64,000 nt of DNA from Physcomitrium patens (lineage: Eukaryota; Streptophyta; Bryopsida; Funariales; Funariaceae), in contig NC_037253.1 in assembly GCF_000002425.4 (NCBI RefSeq), positions 8,117,176 to 8,181,175 on the forward strand, written 5' to 3'. The first letter of the stretch is position 1. Every line of letters starts with the position of its first letter. This document shows, piece by piece, positions 31,510-43,400 of the stretch. The position numbers were made by a program, and so were the translations under genes. The notes below the pieces were generated by a model, which saw nothing but the letters and a program-made list of their open reading frames with translations, was not told where the DNA came from and did not search any database.

Positions 31510-32036
31510 TGTAACGAACATATACATTTATCTCAATAGTTACTTATATGATTAGGTAGCAGTAGATAAATATAGATTAATTTCATAAAGTCTTTTAGAG
31601 AAGCTTCCTAAAAGCTTCATAGATGTGGTTTTGACTTTAGATGTATTTGTAGATTAGAAACTTTGCCAACAAGCTAACCATGTGTTGGTAGCTTGTAGAA
31701 CAAATTAACTCCATATAATAGCTTGTAGAATAAGTTAACTATATGGCACATACTTAGACATGTGGTTAGCAAAGTCAACATGTTTTCGAGGTCCTATAAG
31801 ACATTGCGATATAGCTTCTAGTTATAAGTATATAAGGAGGCAAGAGTGAAGCCTTCATCACTCTTTTCAATGTCATTCTAGTCTTTAGTCTTGTTTCAAG
31901 ACTTTCTAGTCTTTCTGTATTTGATAATAACCATTCTAGTTAATATTATATTATCTTTTGAGTGACTTTTTAATTCTCTTTAGTGACATAAGAGCGTATC
32001 GAGGATTTTCTTTCTTTGAGATTTATGTCCTTGATA
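31510..32036 (+). repeat. Chromovirus C1 5' LTR
   Basis: 527 bp, TGTAACGAACATAT...GTCCTTGATA (ends drifted from TGTCAC and TGACA). TATATAA at 31829-31835; the predicted RNA start ACTCTTTTCAA at 31860-31870 differs from the 3' LTR by one C-to-T change. Matches 48942-49490. Confidence 0.9.
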
Positions 32037-32038
32037 TT

Positions 32039-32049
32039 TTGAGAAGAGT
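32039..32049 (+). promoter_or_regulatory. Chromovirus C1 primer-binding site, self-priming type
   Basis: TTGAGAAGAGT, two bases after the 5' LTR, is the exact reverse complement of ACTCTTCTCAA at 49314-49324 in the 3' LTR, which starts 31 bp after TATATAA. Length (11), gap to the LTR (2) and promoter spacing equal those of element A, although the sequence is unrelated. Confidence 0.82.
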
Positions 32050-32290
32050 ATTAATATACTATTTTTATCTTATTTTAGAAGTGAATGGATTATCTCACTT
32101 CTATTATTGTATTTTGAAGGTTGCAGACTATCCATCTTTTAAACAAAAAAATCTTGCTTTTTAACATTGGTCTTTCCTTGAAGACACTGGATCACCCCTC
32201 TTTGTGGAAATTTTTATTAAAGGTTGCAGATTACCTTCGTCTAATTTAATTTTTTTAGATTTGTTGAAGTTGCCTTTGAAAGGAAAGATT

Positions 32291-33212
32291 ATGGATGCTA
32301 CATCTAGTGGAAGTGAGAATAGATTTGTAAATATTGCAGATCTTTATGAACTTGTCAACAATCTTAGAGTAAAAATCACATGTATTTTTAACGTTAATCA
32401 TCAAAGTACTATGCCTATAGCTATGGAAGAAGTTCAGAGTCTGTGGCAAGAAATTGTGCAATAGAAAGAAGCAAGTAGATCTGCTTCACAACCAAATCTA
32501 GGGAATTTTGCTTCTATAAGTACAATAGGAATAATGATTAGTATGCTTGAGAACTTTGATGGAACAGTTCAAAATTTTGAGGATTTTTGCAACAAGTTGA
32601 GCTCTATCTAAAATTACATCTTTTTCAATATCTTAATGGATTTACTCAAGTTGGATTCATAGGTATACTTCTATCAAGAAGTGCTCTTTCTTGGTTTGCA
32701 CCTTTAATAGAAAAAGATTTTTCACTCCTTTATGATTTGAATTCATTCCTAGAAGTATTTATGATAACATTCAAAGAAAGTCATCGAGAATAAGTAGCAG
32801 AGACTACTCTTATTTTTACAACATGGATCACAATCAGCCACCACATATACTGTTGAATTCCAAAACCTTGCTTATGATGAAGACTGAAATGACAAAGCAC
32901 TCATCAATCAATTTCAATATGAATTAAAAGATAGTCTCAAAGATTTACTATTAATGATACCAAAAATAGAATCTTAAGAAAAATTTATTGCTCAAGCCAT
33001 TACATGCAACAATTGATTATTTGAAAGGCATCAAGAAAAAAGACTTGGCTGGAGAAGAATAAGTTAAGTTATGGTAGCAGCTTCCAAGTTTTTTAAAACA
33101 TATTCATCAAGGCCAAAACCAATGCAAATTGATATGATATATTTTAAAACTTTCACAGAGTAGGAATAGGCTCAATGTCACCAAGAGGGTTTGAATATAT
33201 ATTGTAGAGAAG
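32291..33212 (+). pseudogene. Chromovirus C1 gag, 5' part
   Basis: ATG at 32291; open 57 codons (MDATSSGSENRFVN...), then in-frame stops and shifts. Recognisable blocks: MLENFDGTVQNFEDFCNKL, LSWFAPLIEKD near 32690 in another frame, and VEFQNLAYDED then QFQYELKDSLKDLLLM near 32850-32955, parallel to gag of A (QFYWGLRDDVKDLLLT). It ends in the zinc knuckle CHQEGLNIYCREV, cut by the B insertion; the rest is at 42944. Confidence 0.8.
33208..33212. repeat. Target-site duplication of plus-strand B element, left copy
   Basis: AGAAG before the B 5' LTR; the same five bases follow the 3' LTR at 42939-42943. Perfect 5-bp duplication within the C1 gag gene. Confidence 0.9.
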
Positions 33213-33536
33213 TGTAAAATGGATAGAAATTTATTTTTGTAAGATATGGATAAAGTAGATTAATCAGTTCTAGGGTTGTCAATACAGTAGGTCGGATGAT
33301 TGAATTAGTTGTAAAAAATGGTTAAGTAAGGAATAACAGTTAGAATCTAGAATTTTAAAAGTAAAGCATAAGTAGGTTGAAGAAGATATTGTAGGAGCTA
33401 GACTGTGATAGTCATGAACCGGAGTAAGCTTGATGCTACCTCTTTGTTTTCTTTATTTTCTTTGTAGTTGAAGAATAATAGAATTTTTTAAATATTGTGA
33501 AGTGAATTTGTGGAATAAATTAGAGATTGATATAAC
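33213..33536 (+). repeat. Family B 5' LTR, truncated
   Basis: Opens TGTAAAATGGATAG and follows the 3' LTR (42155 on) for about 320 bp, through 'gaatttgtggaataaattagagattgat'. The remaining 450 bp and the tRNA-Asp primer site are missing. Confidence 0.82.
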
Positions 33537-33599
33537 TTCCATCAAACTATCCTTTCTCTTCACTTTCAAACCATCTAAGGAATAATTCAAAGATTGATA

Positions 33600-35440
33600 T
33601 AGGAAGCAAAATCAGCACTATATACTCAAAGATTATGGTTATTAAGAATGAAAACATTGAAGTAAAAATAACACGTTAGTCAAAAAAAAGATAAGAGAGA
33701 GCGCAAATAAGAAAATTATTGTAAAATGAGCAAGAACATAAGTTAAAAAAGAAGCATTAATAAATTTGGATTAAGCCATGATTGCATGCGTGTTGGCATA
33801 TCCGACCATATCCAAAAGTTGACCGACCTCTAATATTTCAAACATATATACCATTAAAAAAATTGCCAAGAGTAATTGTGAAAAATTTTGTCAATAGCTC
33901 AACAGATCTGTTGTTCTCTTTAAGTACAAGTGGAAAAAATATAGAAGAATTGGATATTCCATTGGGTACTTTTACAAGAGCAAAAACTACCGATTCTATT
34001 CAAATTGGTTCCGTAGAATGGCATAAATTGCTTATCAATAAGGGCCAATTTAACGTGTTTTAAAATCTATTGTTTTTACCTCCAATTCAACTAATATACT
34101 TATTTATGGATAATAATAGAAAACTAAGGAAATTAGAAAATTTATAAAGAATATTTGAAAAAAATAATGGTCATTTTAATAAGAGATTAAGCGGCACATT
34201 GTTCTCTTCAATGACGACGAGTAGTCAAACAGTTCCAATAGCAGTTCAAATAGGTGACGTAGATGATTGCACAACTAGTGTGGCTTTATTACCTACTTTT
34301 AAGAGCTTTCTATGTGTAGATCCAGATCAACACTTGTCTCAGTTCCAGATTGTATGTGAGCTAATAATGGAAGAACTGAAGATATTTGATTGCAATAGCT
34401 GCTAGCGACCTTAAAAGATGCAGTATTTGAATGGTATAAACGCCAATCCGTGGCTCAATTTTCTAATTGGAAGGCATTAAAGAATGCATTTTTAATCCAT
34501 TTTTGCTAAATTGGTTTTGAGGATCGACTTCGAGAAAGATTAATGAATAGAAAAATGAGTCCAAGAGATGCAGTAGAATTGTATTATAGTCATGTGACAG
34601 ATATATTCTACAAGTGGCCAAATTATCAAATGTCGAAGGCTTTTGTATTATCCATATTAATCAACGGATTGCTCCCATTCATATTAAAAATATTTATAAA
34701 AGAGGCTCAATTAAATATAATAACTACATCTCTTAATCGAGCCAAGGTTTGAAAAATATGCCTTTATGACTAATTTTTAACTACACGAGCCACTATGATT
34801 CTAATTCAAGGAGGTTATCAAATATCGGCATGGAATGTAATAGTGGTTAGTTATTTTAGAATGTTCTATACAGATACCAATTCAAGTGCCAATACATAGG
34901 AAATAGTTAATGTCACTCCGTTGCAAGCTATACCACCAAACATGGCAATGTTGCAATCTCCATACTTCTCTTATTAGCAACAAAAATTGAATATGATAGA
35001 GTTGCCAATATTATCAGCTCTGAAGTATTCTAATGAAACCTTGTTGTTAAATTTGACTAAGAAAATAGAGGAAATGGCAGTCAGTATGACAAAGACTAAA
35101 GAAAAGAGGCAAAAACATATCAATACTTTGCCCAATGTATGGTACAGTAATTCTAAGGACTAAGGTCATTTGGTGAAAAAATTCCCCTCTCCTCTACAAA
35201 TGATGGTGCAATGTACATTTTATGGAGGAAAGCATTTGGTAGCTAATTGTTGGAATTAAAGAAAACGACAATAGTTTGGTAATCAGACCATGATTCCACC
35301 CACTCAATGGGATGTCAATCAAGTTCAAACAAGAAATATATTTCACTAGTACAAAAATCATTCAAATAGGAAAAATTAAGCTTTTAATAACTTTCAAGGT
35401 CCAAATTATAATTTGAATTTTGTATCAAACTCTCATAACT
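33600..35440 (+). pseudogene. Family B gag (plus-strand copy)
   Basis: Pieces in order: 33782-34063 (MHACWHIRPYPKVDRPLIFQ..., TYIPLKKLP, SVEWHKLLINKGQF), 34199-34405 (TVPIAVQIGDVDDCTTS), 34500-34752 (FEDRLRERLMNRKM..., YYSHVTDIFYKWPNYQM, ILINGL). Collinear with the minus-strand copy. Multiple stops and shifts. The zinc-knuckle part resumes at 36600 after the nested D fragment. Confidence 0.82.
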
Positions 35441-36463
35441 ATGTGAAAGAATAATTGGTGTGAGGATAGAGAGAGTTTGCCTTAAGAAAGCAATGGGCTC
35501 TTGACTATCACTAATTACTCAATCAAGCTTCAAAATAAAGGAAGTCCTAAGTTTATATATAAAATTATCTTTTTGGAGAAATTACACCAAATACATAAGT
35601 TTCAAGTAACCAACAACATCCAAAATATGATAAAATCCTCTAAAACCTTATATACCCTTATGTGGAAATTTTTCCAAACTTCAATAAGTCATATTTCTTG
35701 ATTTGACTATCTAAACTTACTCAAATTTTATATGAAGTATTGTCAAGGACAAAGACTCGATGAGGGAAAATATACAAAAAGGCTATCTCGATATAATAAG
35801 TCAAAATATAAACAAGTAGGTATATTAAAAGGAAATTGGAATGGCTATTGCCACAAGACAAGAAACTAAAGACTCTTGAACCTGGACTAGAAGCAAGAAA
35901 GGAGTTGACAAGAGTGAAGAAGCCTTCACTCTTGTCTCTATATATACTATCTAACTAGGGGCTACGTGGCGACGTTCTATAGGACCTCCAATATGTGTTG
36001 ACTTTGTAGGACACATGCCTTGACTTACAAGGCAAGTTTTTCTACGTGTGGGCCACATAGTTAGCTTGATCTTCAAGCTAACAACATGTGTGGCACATGG
36101 CCAACTTGTTGACCACGTTTCTAATCCAAAAAGTCAATTAAAGACACCTATGAAGTCAAAGCAGTGTCTAAGAAGTTTCTAGGAAGCTTCTATATTAAAT
36201 ATTATAGAATTAACTTACTTTTATCTACTTTTACTTACTTCTACCTATTTCTATATGTAATTATTAGCTTACATGATTATGGCCGTGACAAGTATTGATA
36301 TATTCTTATCAACGCCTATAACAAATTTCAATTGCAAATTCATTGCAGATCTTAAAATATCACCAAAAATCTAATAGTAGCTTCAACTCCTAGTTTTTAT
36401 ACACCCATATTTAATTTTCTTCATGCCTAACAAATTAAACACTCAAATGTTACAAAAATATTG
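35440..36463 (-). mobile_element. Family D fragment (D5) with a solo C LTR inside
   Basis: The outer parts (35440-35740 and 36291-36463) match the reverse complement of D1 from about 1250 to 1750, for example 'ggaagtcctaagtttatatata', 'attacaccaaatacataagtttcaagtaa' and 'caaaatatgataaaatc.tctaaaacc'. Only the terminal third of a D LTR is present. The LTR in the middle was inserted later. It interrupts the gag gene of the plus-strand B element. Confidence 0.75.
35741..36290 (-). mobile_element. Solo LTR of chromovirus C
   Basis: 550 bp, on the plus strand TGTCAAGGACA...GGCCGTGACA, flanked by perfect AGTAT duplications (35736-35740 and 36291-36295). On its own strand it carries the ACTCTTGTCAA start subtype and GAA/TTC half-sites (GAAGTTTC, GGAAGCTTC near 36168-36188). 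A classical solo LTR left by recombination between two LTRs. Confidence 0.92.
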
Positions 36464-36599
36464 CTGATATTTTGGTATCATACTATAAAAGCACCACATT
36501 TGATTCCAGTTACTTCTATACCAATATGACAAATCGGGATCATTTACCAATTCAACTTGGAATAGGCCTAATCAATATATACTGGTAAAGATACTAAAT

Positions 36600-37140
36600 A
36601 TGCCTAATGGAGGTGGAAGAAGATCCTTTTGTTGTTATCGCTACATACAAATTGGTCATTATGCTAGTAAATGTTATAATCCAAGAGCTAGTAATGACTA
36701 TGCTCTAGTTTATGGAAATTATAAACAGTTGGAGCATACATATCAGTAGTATAATGCTCCATTCAATTTCAACAACTGTGATCAATAAATCAAGCTACAA
36801 AGTAAGATTAAGGATAATAATTGGTGTCTTCAAGATTCGCCATTAAATCAAGTCGAATGTGTCTAAGCAATACTTACCAAGAGCTAGCAATAGAAGAAAG
36901 AATCAATTACACAATTGGCTGAACCAATTGCAAGGAACCAATTCAACCCAATTATAGTAACGTCAAATCTAGTTCTTGTAACGGGCATCATATCTATGAT
37001 GAAACTAGATCCGTCAATACAAACCAATGAGATTTCAACCACCGAGGTCTCAGCTCCACCTAAACTAGTTCTATCCTCTATACAGTTTCAGAAGACATCT
37101 TACTCATTTAAAAGATCTTCTTGTGGATGGACATTTTGAA
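36600..37140 (+). pseudogene. Family B zinc knuckle and gag-protease linker
   Basis: 36625-36670 encodes CCYRYIQIGHYASKC (C-x2-C-x4-H-x4-C pattern), then YNPRASNDYALVYGN and a HTYQ motif. 36915-37139 is an open 74-codon linker homologous to 241-456. It leads to the protease. Confidence 0.75.
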
Positions 37141-38270
37141 AAAGCTTCTCCAGTTGTTCAAAGTCCGAGTCAAGGAAAGAAAAATATATTACAAGGAATA
37201 AAGCTGAAACAAATGAAAAGAAAAAAGGCATTAGAAATTTCTTTAAATATGGAGCCTTATGACATTCTAAAAGATCTAGATGCTATTCAACCTTTCATTT
37301 CGACAAAGCAACTTCTAACAGTCACATTAGAGTATCGTTCTATATTAAATTCATTGTTAACATGACATATACAACACAACAAAGAAGTTCTTAAGGTAAG
37401 TTTGAACCCTGATTCAAGTGCACCAACCATCGACATATTAATAGATGGCATTATGAATTTCGGAGTCTAAGTAAATGGTGGCTCTAGCATCAATTTAATG
37501 AACACAGATACAATGGATGCTTTAGACTTAATACATTTGATATCCATGACATTGATATTATGGATGGTAGATCATAGCCGAATTAAACCAATAGGTATTT
37601 TATAAAATATTCAAACCACAATTACAGATATTGAATACAAAATAGACTATATCATTTTTCGTTTACAACATTCAACTTTATCATATCCAATTTTATTGTG
37701 ACAATCTTGGCTTTATCAAGCGAAAGCCAAGAATAATTAGGATCATCGTACTTTGACAATCAGGATAAGTGGAGACAAGATAGTATTACAAATGTATCCA
37801 GTACACTATCATGGAGAATCTCAAATGCCAGCATCTAAATTGATATTTGATGATGAGCTCAATTTTGATGAAGATCCCATCATATGAAAGGAAGGAGCAT
37901 CCTTCGAGATAGCTCAATACTATGGGATAGTGTATCAATGTGGAGGACCGAGAGAATATTTGATATACCTACCGGATATAAAAAATTTTGATCATGTTAT
38001 AGCAGATCGGATGAATAAATATAATATGCACTAAATGAGTGCACTAGAATCAAAATTGAGTACCTGCAATATGTCGAACTTGACAAATAGATCAGAACCA
38101 GCGAGGGAGGTGAAACAGGAAAAGGCAGGTGAATCTTTATGTCAAATTATTAACTTGGTAACAAATGAAATACCTTGGACAATTAAAATTTGCAAAGATA
38201 TTTAGGATGAAGAGTTGACATGTTGAAAAGAATTTTTTATTCACCATAAATCTATTTTTGTTTAGACTTA
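37141..38270 (+). pseudogene. Family B aspartic protease (plus-strand copy)
   Basis: 37123-37365 is the open linker (KKALEISLNMEPYDILKDLD). The active-site loop near 37466-37500 reads VNGGSSINLMN: the catalytic Asp of D-G-G-S, seen in the minus-strand copy, is Asn. TMDALDL, the LLCQSWLYQAKAKNN block (with a stop) and GDKIVLQMYPVHYHGESQ follow. Broken by stops at about 37470, 37605, 37700 and 37735. Confidence 0.8.
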
Positions 38271-38277
38271 TACTAAT

Positions 38278-39600
38278 TTGAAAGATATCTTTGTGGAAGT
38301 CTACGAACATGAGAACATTTTGGAAGAGGATGCTAAACTAGTTTGTCAGAGGCAACATCGACTTAATCCAAAATATTCCTTAATGGCGAAGGTGGAATTA
38401 GACAAGCTTATTGAGGTTGGTTTTATTTATCTGGTATCGAACAGTGAGTGGATTTTTCCAATTGTGATGGTATTGAAGAAGAATGAAAAAATCAGAATTT
38501 GTCAAGACTTCCAGAAACTAAATACGACTATCAATAAAGATTACTTTTCATTACCTTTTATGGATAGTATATTAGATGCCAAATAGGGCATAAAATATTA
38601 TTCTTTTGTAGATAGATTTTCTAATTATAATTAAGTTAAAATTACAAAAGATCAATTAAAGACTACTTTCACTATGGAATGGGAAACATTTGCTTATCGC
38701 ATTATGCTGTTTGGATTATGTAATGATGTAGCGAGGTTATAAAAGGTGATGACTTAGATATTTTAGGATTACTTACAAATATTTATGGAGATATTTTTAG
38801 ATGATTTTTGTACTTTCAGTTCAAAATAAGATCATGTGAAATGCCTAGGTAAATATTTGGATCAATGTACTACATATGAGATATTGTTGAACTCTGATAA
38901 ATGCCAATTTGGTGTTTCATTTGGAAACCTCTTGGGACACATAGTTTTCAGATGTGGCATTGCCACTAATTCAGATAAAATTTAGCATATAATAAATCTA
39001 CTAAGATTAGACACAGTGTTGGATGTTCGTGGTTTTATCAGCCATGTTAGTTATTATTATCGATTTATTCATTCATTTGTAGGAGTCTGTCAACCTCTGA
39101 TTAATTTTTTAAAGAAACCTCCATCAGATGGGACCAGTCCAGTTTGGACTAAAGAGTGTACAGTGCTGTTTGAAGAATTAAAAAGAAAATTGGTATCTGC
39201 ACCAGTATTAATGGCACTTTGTTGGACAAAGCCATTTGATGTGTATGTTGATGCATCCAATGTTGCTATTGGATCTGTATTAAATCAAAAGCATAAAAAG
39301 AGCTTAAATCATCCAATATATTATGTCAGTCGATAATTTGTGGCTATCGAACAAGATTATATTACTATTGAACGAGAAGCTTTAGGTATGATATATTTCG
39401 TTCAAAAACTTCAGCATTATTTATTGGATTATCGACATTTTTTATGTGAATCATCATGCTCTAAAATACATGATTAATAAGTCTCAATTAAATGGACACA
39501 TTGCTAGATGAGTATTGTTACTACAGAAATTTAATTTTATTATTAAGACTTGAGAAGAACCATGCGAATGTTGACCAATTATCTCGGCTATCTAATATCT
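38278..39600 (+). pseudogene. Family B reverse transcriptase and RNase H (plus-strand copy)
   Basis: 38278-38586 is open: fingers (KVELDKLIEVGFIYLVSNSEW.FPIVMVLKKNEKIRICQDFQKLN). Stops follow through the palm (VDRFSNYN, FAYRIMLFGLCND, MEIFLDDFCTFSS with the catalytic Asp pair near 38790-38810). 39016-39336 is open: thumb (RGFISHVSYYYRFIHSF) into RNase H (PFDVYVDASNVAIGSVL). 39380-39590 completes RNase H with stops (HHALKYMINKSQLNGH, KNHANVDQLSRLS). Confidence 0.87.
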
Positions 39601-40925
39601 TAGGCAATGAACCTTTTCTTGATGTACTTCTTCACGTTGACTTATTTATTGTGGATGTGATTTCACCGAAGTATAGTGAAATAATTTAGTTTTTGACATT
39701 CCAAACATTTCTATTTACATTCAATGAAAAACTTAAGAAATAGTTAATTTTGAAAAGTGTCCCATATATAATGATTGATGATGCTTTGTATAAGCAAGAA
39801 AAGGATGACATTTTATGACACTATATCTTTCAAAGTGAAGTATTGTCGATATTGGATGGTTGCCACTTGGATAGTTGTAGTGGACATTTTGCTAATGATA
39901 ATATTATTAAAAAAGCTTTAATGGCTAGATATTGGTGGCCAAAAATGTTTTCAGATGCACACTAGTATGTTTGCCAATGTGAGCTATAGTAAAGAATTGG
40001 TTGACCAACTAGCACTTCTGCCATGCCATTAGTCCCAATTTTGGTCCAAGCACCATTTGAGAAATAGGGAATTGATTTTGTTGGACCAATTGCACTAGTG
40101 TCGAGACATTGACAAAAATGATATATTTTAGTTCTTAAGAACTATATAACCAAATGTACAGAGGCTGTTGTAACCCGACATGATAATGCAAACACTGTCA
40201 CTATGTTTCTATATGTGAATATTATCACTCGATTGGGGTGTTCTAAAGAATTAGTTAATGATTACAGAACCCATTTCAATAAGGCTACAACTGCATCTTT
40301 CACTGACATATATAAGATCAAGCATAAGAAAACAACTCTATATTATCTTAGAGTGAATGGGAAAATGAAAAAGACTAACATTATTTTATGCAAGATATTA
40401 AGTAAGACTATTTTGGGGACAGGCATGGATTGAGATACCAAATTATTTGTAGCCTTATAGGCATACTATATAATGTATAAACTAACAACTAATTCTACCC
40501 TCTTCAAATTGATTTAGAAGCATGAAGCAATCTTATCTATTGAATTGGAAATCTAGAATTTATTGATCATAGTGGATGAACGACTGAGTGATAAAGAATC
40601 CATGCAATATTGGTTGGCAAAATTGAAAGAATTAGATGAAATTTGAGCTACTACTCTTTTAATGATGGAAACTACCCAAAAATGATGGAAGATTTACTAC
40701 GATAGTAAACTACAACCTAAGAATTTAATATCAATGATTTGATCTTGCTTTATCATAGTTGTTTTAATAATTTTCCAGAAAAATTTGAAGTCTCATGGCA
40801 TGGTCCGTATTGGGTGGATGAAGGATTTTTCAATAGGTCAATCCAATTGGAAGATTTTATGGGCTATCGATTCAATATACAAATTAACAAGAATCATTTA
40901 AGATTGTGTTATACTTAAACCCAAG
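39601..40925 (+). pseudogene. Family B integrase (plus-strand copy)
   Basis: Linker 39600-39780, zinc-finger region around 39850-39990 (WWPKMFSDAH.YVCQCEL), first Asp at GIDFVGPIA near 40070, second Asp in the NIITRLGCSKELVNDYRTHF block (40218-40270, D written N-D), TTLYYLRVNGKMKKTN where the Glu is Met-Lys, then C-terminal blocks to 40925 (YDSKLQP, FPEKFEVSWHGPYWVD, GYRFNIQINKNHLRLCY). Includes the C-terminus that the minus-strand copy lacks. No chromodomain. Confidence 0.82.
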
Positions 40926-41399
40926 ATGGATTTCAATTATTGGTATAAGTGGACTAGGATGTAGAGGTAGCTAAAAAGATAATTAAAGATGTAATTAGTA
41001 ATAGGTCAAATGGGATGGCGAAAAAAATGAACAATATGGGTATCATGTTATTGTTATCACCACTAGGTAAAAGAATAGGAGTGGGGCATCCATTCAAGGT
41101 CATTCTGTGGTGTCGCATTCTGTTGTTGTTTTTCTATATTATAATTTCTTGTGTTTCAAGAGTACTGAAAAGTAGCATTGATGGTTAGAGCTTGGAAGGG
41201 TATGCGACATAGCGATTGAAAGTGCAAAGAGAACTACAGATAGAAAAGAAAGTGACCAAAATGTGAAAGCTAAATGTAATTTGGGACCACCATCCATAAT
41301 AATTATTATTAATATGGAGCCTATGAAATTGGAGATTTATTGGATGCTAAGAAGAATATGAGATTTTTAAAATGTCCAAATATTTAAGATGATAATATC

Positions 41400-42064
41400 A
41401 AAAAAAAATTGGAAGCAAGCAAAAAGATGATATCAGAGCAGAATCAAAGAATTATATAGAAAGAATGGATCATCAAGAGAATGCAAAGTCAAAGTTGACA
41501 TTAGAGTGAAGATTTTTACAGAAATAAGAAGCTTGGATGTTAAAAAAAGAACACTTCATATAGATCGTCGAAGGTCAATGGAAAGAATTACTTTAGAATT
41601 ACCAAACATGGAATTTGGAATGAGAGAAAGTTAAGTGCCAGTTGCAAGCTAAATGGAAAAAAGTAGAGTTATTGATGCAAGCGAAAGCAATATTGAGTGA
41701 CTAATACAAATATGAAATAGAGCGATTGAGGGCTAAAATTGAGGCTTTGAATGCTGAGGTGATAAAATTGGCAGATGATTTAGTCAATAGTGGTCAATCT
41801 TAAGTATCGATGTTGTTAGTTTCTGAAGTTCCAAAAGAGATGAGTCGATATCAACACCGATTGGAGTTGAGAGATATCCAAATCTTAAAATTGGAGGCTA
41901 AAGTCCATAAATTGAGAGAGTACAATGAAGACCTTTTAGTCCAATTGAAGAAAGAGCCGATGGAAGGATTGAAGGAGGATGAAAGTTTGCATTTGGAACT
42001 AGAATTGGTAGAACAAACAACAAATAATGTAGAAATTGAACAATTAGGTGGGCCAAAGGGATAG
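41400..42064 (+). pseudogene. Family B extra 3' ORF, coiled-coil protein
   Basis: Between integrase and 3' LTR. From 41645 the frame reads QAKWKKVELLMQAKAILSD (stop), YKYEIERLRAKIEALNAEVIK, LADDLVNSGQS (stop), then 41810-42064 open for 84 codons: EMSRYQHRLELRDIQILKLE, KVHKLREYNEDLLVQLKKE, ending ELELVEQTTNNVEIEQLGG. Leucines and isoleucines recur at heptad spacing with charged residues between them: a long coiled coil. Two stops only in about 140 codons. Non-LTR-end ORFs after integrase are known in Athila (env-like), but there is no signal or membrane segment here. Role unknown. Confidence 0.55.
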
Positions 42065-42154
42065 CAATTTTATAGAGTTTTATTAAATAGTTTTTTTTTG
42101 GATATGTATCAATTTTGTGTTTGCAAGGATAGTACACAATTAAGAGTGAGGCTA

Positions 42155-42938
42155 TATAAAATAGATAGATATCCATTTTTATAAGATATGGATAAAACAG
42201 ATTAAACAATCTTAGGATTGACAATTTAATAGGTTAGATGATTGAATTAATTATAAAAAATAGTTAAGTAGGGAATAACGGTTAGTATCTAGAATTTCAG
42301 AAATAAAGCATAAGTAAGTTGAAGAAGATATTAGAGAGATCAAATTGTGATAGTCATGAGCTGAGATAAGCTTAGTGCTACCTTTTTGTTTTCTTTCTTT
42401 TCTTTGTACTTAAAGAGTAATGGATAGTTTCTGAATATTGTGAAGTGAATTTGAAGAATAAATCAGAGATTGATTTATGAGTATGTAATTGGAATACTGT
42501 ATAATTGAATTATTATGAGAAGATATTAGAAGTTTATTATCAGATTCTATGAAAGATTGATTCTAGATAAAAGATTATGATTGTTGTTCATTGAGAGTTA
42601 TATGTGTTTTGATAGAAGAAATCTGTGATTATAGAAATTGTGTGAAGCAAGATTGGTTGGAGTCGAAGACTGTTATTTTTGGTGTTAGATGGAATTTATA
42701 TATTTTGAGTATTTTTTTGAGAGTGCAGCATTGTACATTGTTGTTATTAATTGATGAAGGATTATTATTAGTGGAAGAAAGCATTGTGTTGTTCTTTGGT
42801 GTTTAAGTAGTTCAAAATATAGTTAATTGTGTGATCCTAATTTGTAAGCTCATGCAATTAGTCTTTCCTTGTCTTTGAATTCCCTTCTATAAGTTTATTG
42901 TGAAATGAATTAGTGGAATAAGTAAAATGACAACCACA
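42155..42938 (+). repeat. Family B 3' LTR (plus-strand copy)
   Basis: 784 bp, TATAAAATAGATAG...ATGACAACCACA (ends drifted from TGTA and TTACA). Preceded by a purine-rich AAGAGTGAGGC. Matches the LTR at 22071-22836 (inverted) and 33213-33536. Followed by AGAAG at 42939-42943. Confidence 0.88.
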
Positions 42939-42943
42939 AGAAG

Positions 42944-43400
42944 CTAACACAGTGCTCAATATTATTCAAAGAAGCAACAAAATTATAAAATGAAGAGCAC
43001 GATTACCAAAGAAGATAATATGTCAAAAAATGAGTTTCTCTAGCTACAATAAGGACCATGCAATTGGAATCATGTACAGTACCTAGTAAAGTTCCTATTC
43101 TCTCATCAAATCCCTCACATTGTTGTATGATAGATGTGCATTTAGGACCTAAAAATTACAAAGTCTATGCCTTATAAGATTCAGGAACCTCAGCTTGTTT
43201 TATAGACAATGATTTTGTCAAAAAATAAATAAATAAATAAATACCTTTAGTCAAAAAAACTAAATCTATACATATAGAGCTTATAGATAGTCGTTTGTTG
43301 TCTTTTGAAAATGTTATCTATAAGACTGTTCCTTTAGATGAAGCAATTAAAGATCATAACAATATAGTAGTATTTAATGTAATAAAATCTTCTTCCATCT
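42944..43400 (+). pseudogene. Chromovirus C1 gag end and protease
   Basis: 42944 resumes the zinc knuckle cut at 33212 (joined: CREVG then L-T-Q-C). The protease begins near 43130 (MIDVHLGPKNYKVYAL, stop, DSGTSACFIDNDFVKK): active site D-S-G-T at about 43178-43192. A TAAA repeat at 43219-43243 has expanded inside the gene. IHIELIDSRLLSFE follows near 43270. Shifts and stops throughout. Confidence 0.8.

Larger units (their letters stand above)
33213..42938 (+). mobile_element. Family B element (Tat/Athila-like gypsy), plus strand, nested in C1
   Basis: 5' LTR remnant 33213-33536, gag, zinc knuckle, protease, RT, RNase H, integrase, a coiled-coil ORF and a 3' LTR at 42155-42938, with perfect AGAAG duplication. 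The end of the 5' LTR and the primer site are deleted and replaced by a short unrelated stretch (about 33537-33600). A D fragment holding a solo C LTR interrupts gag (about 35440-36463). Very many stops: one of the oldest layers by decay, yet younger than C1. Confidence 0.9.
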
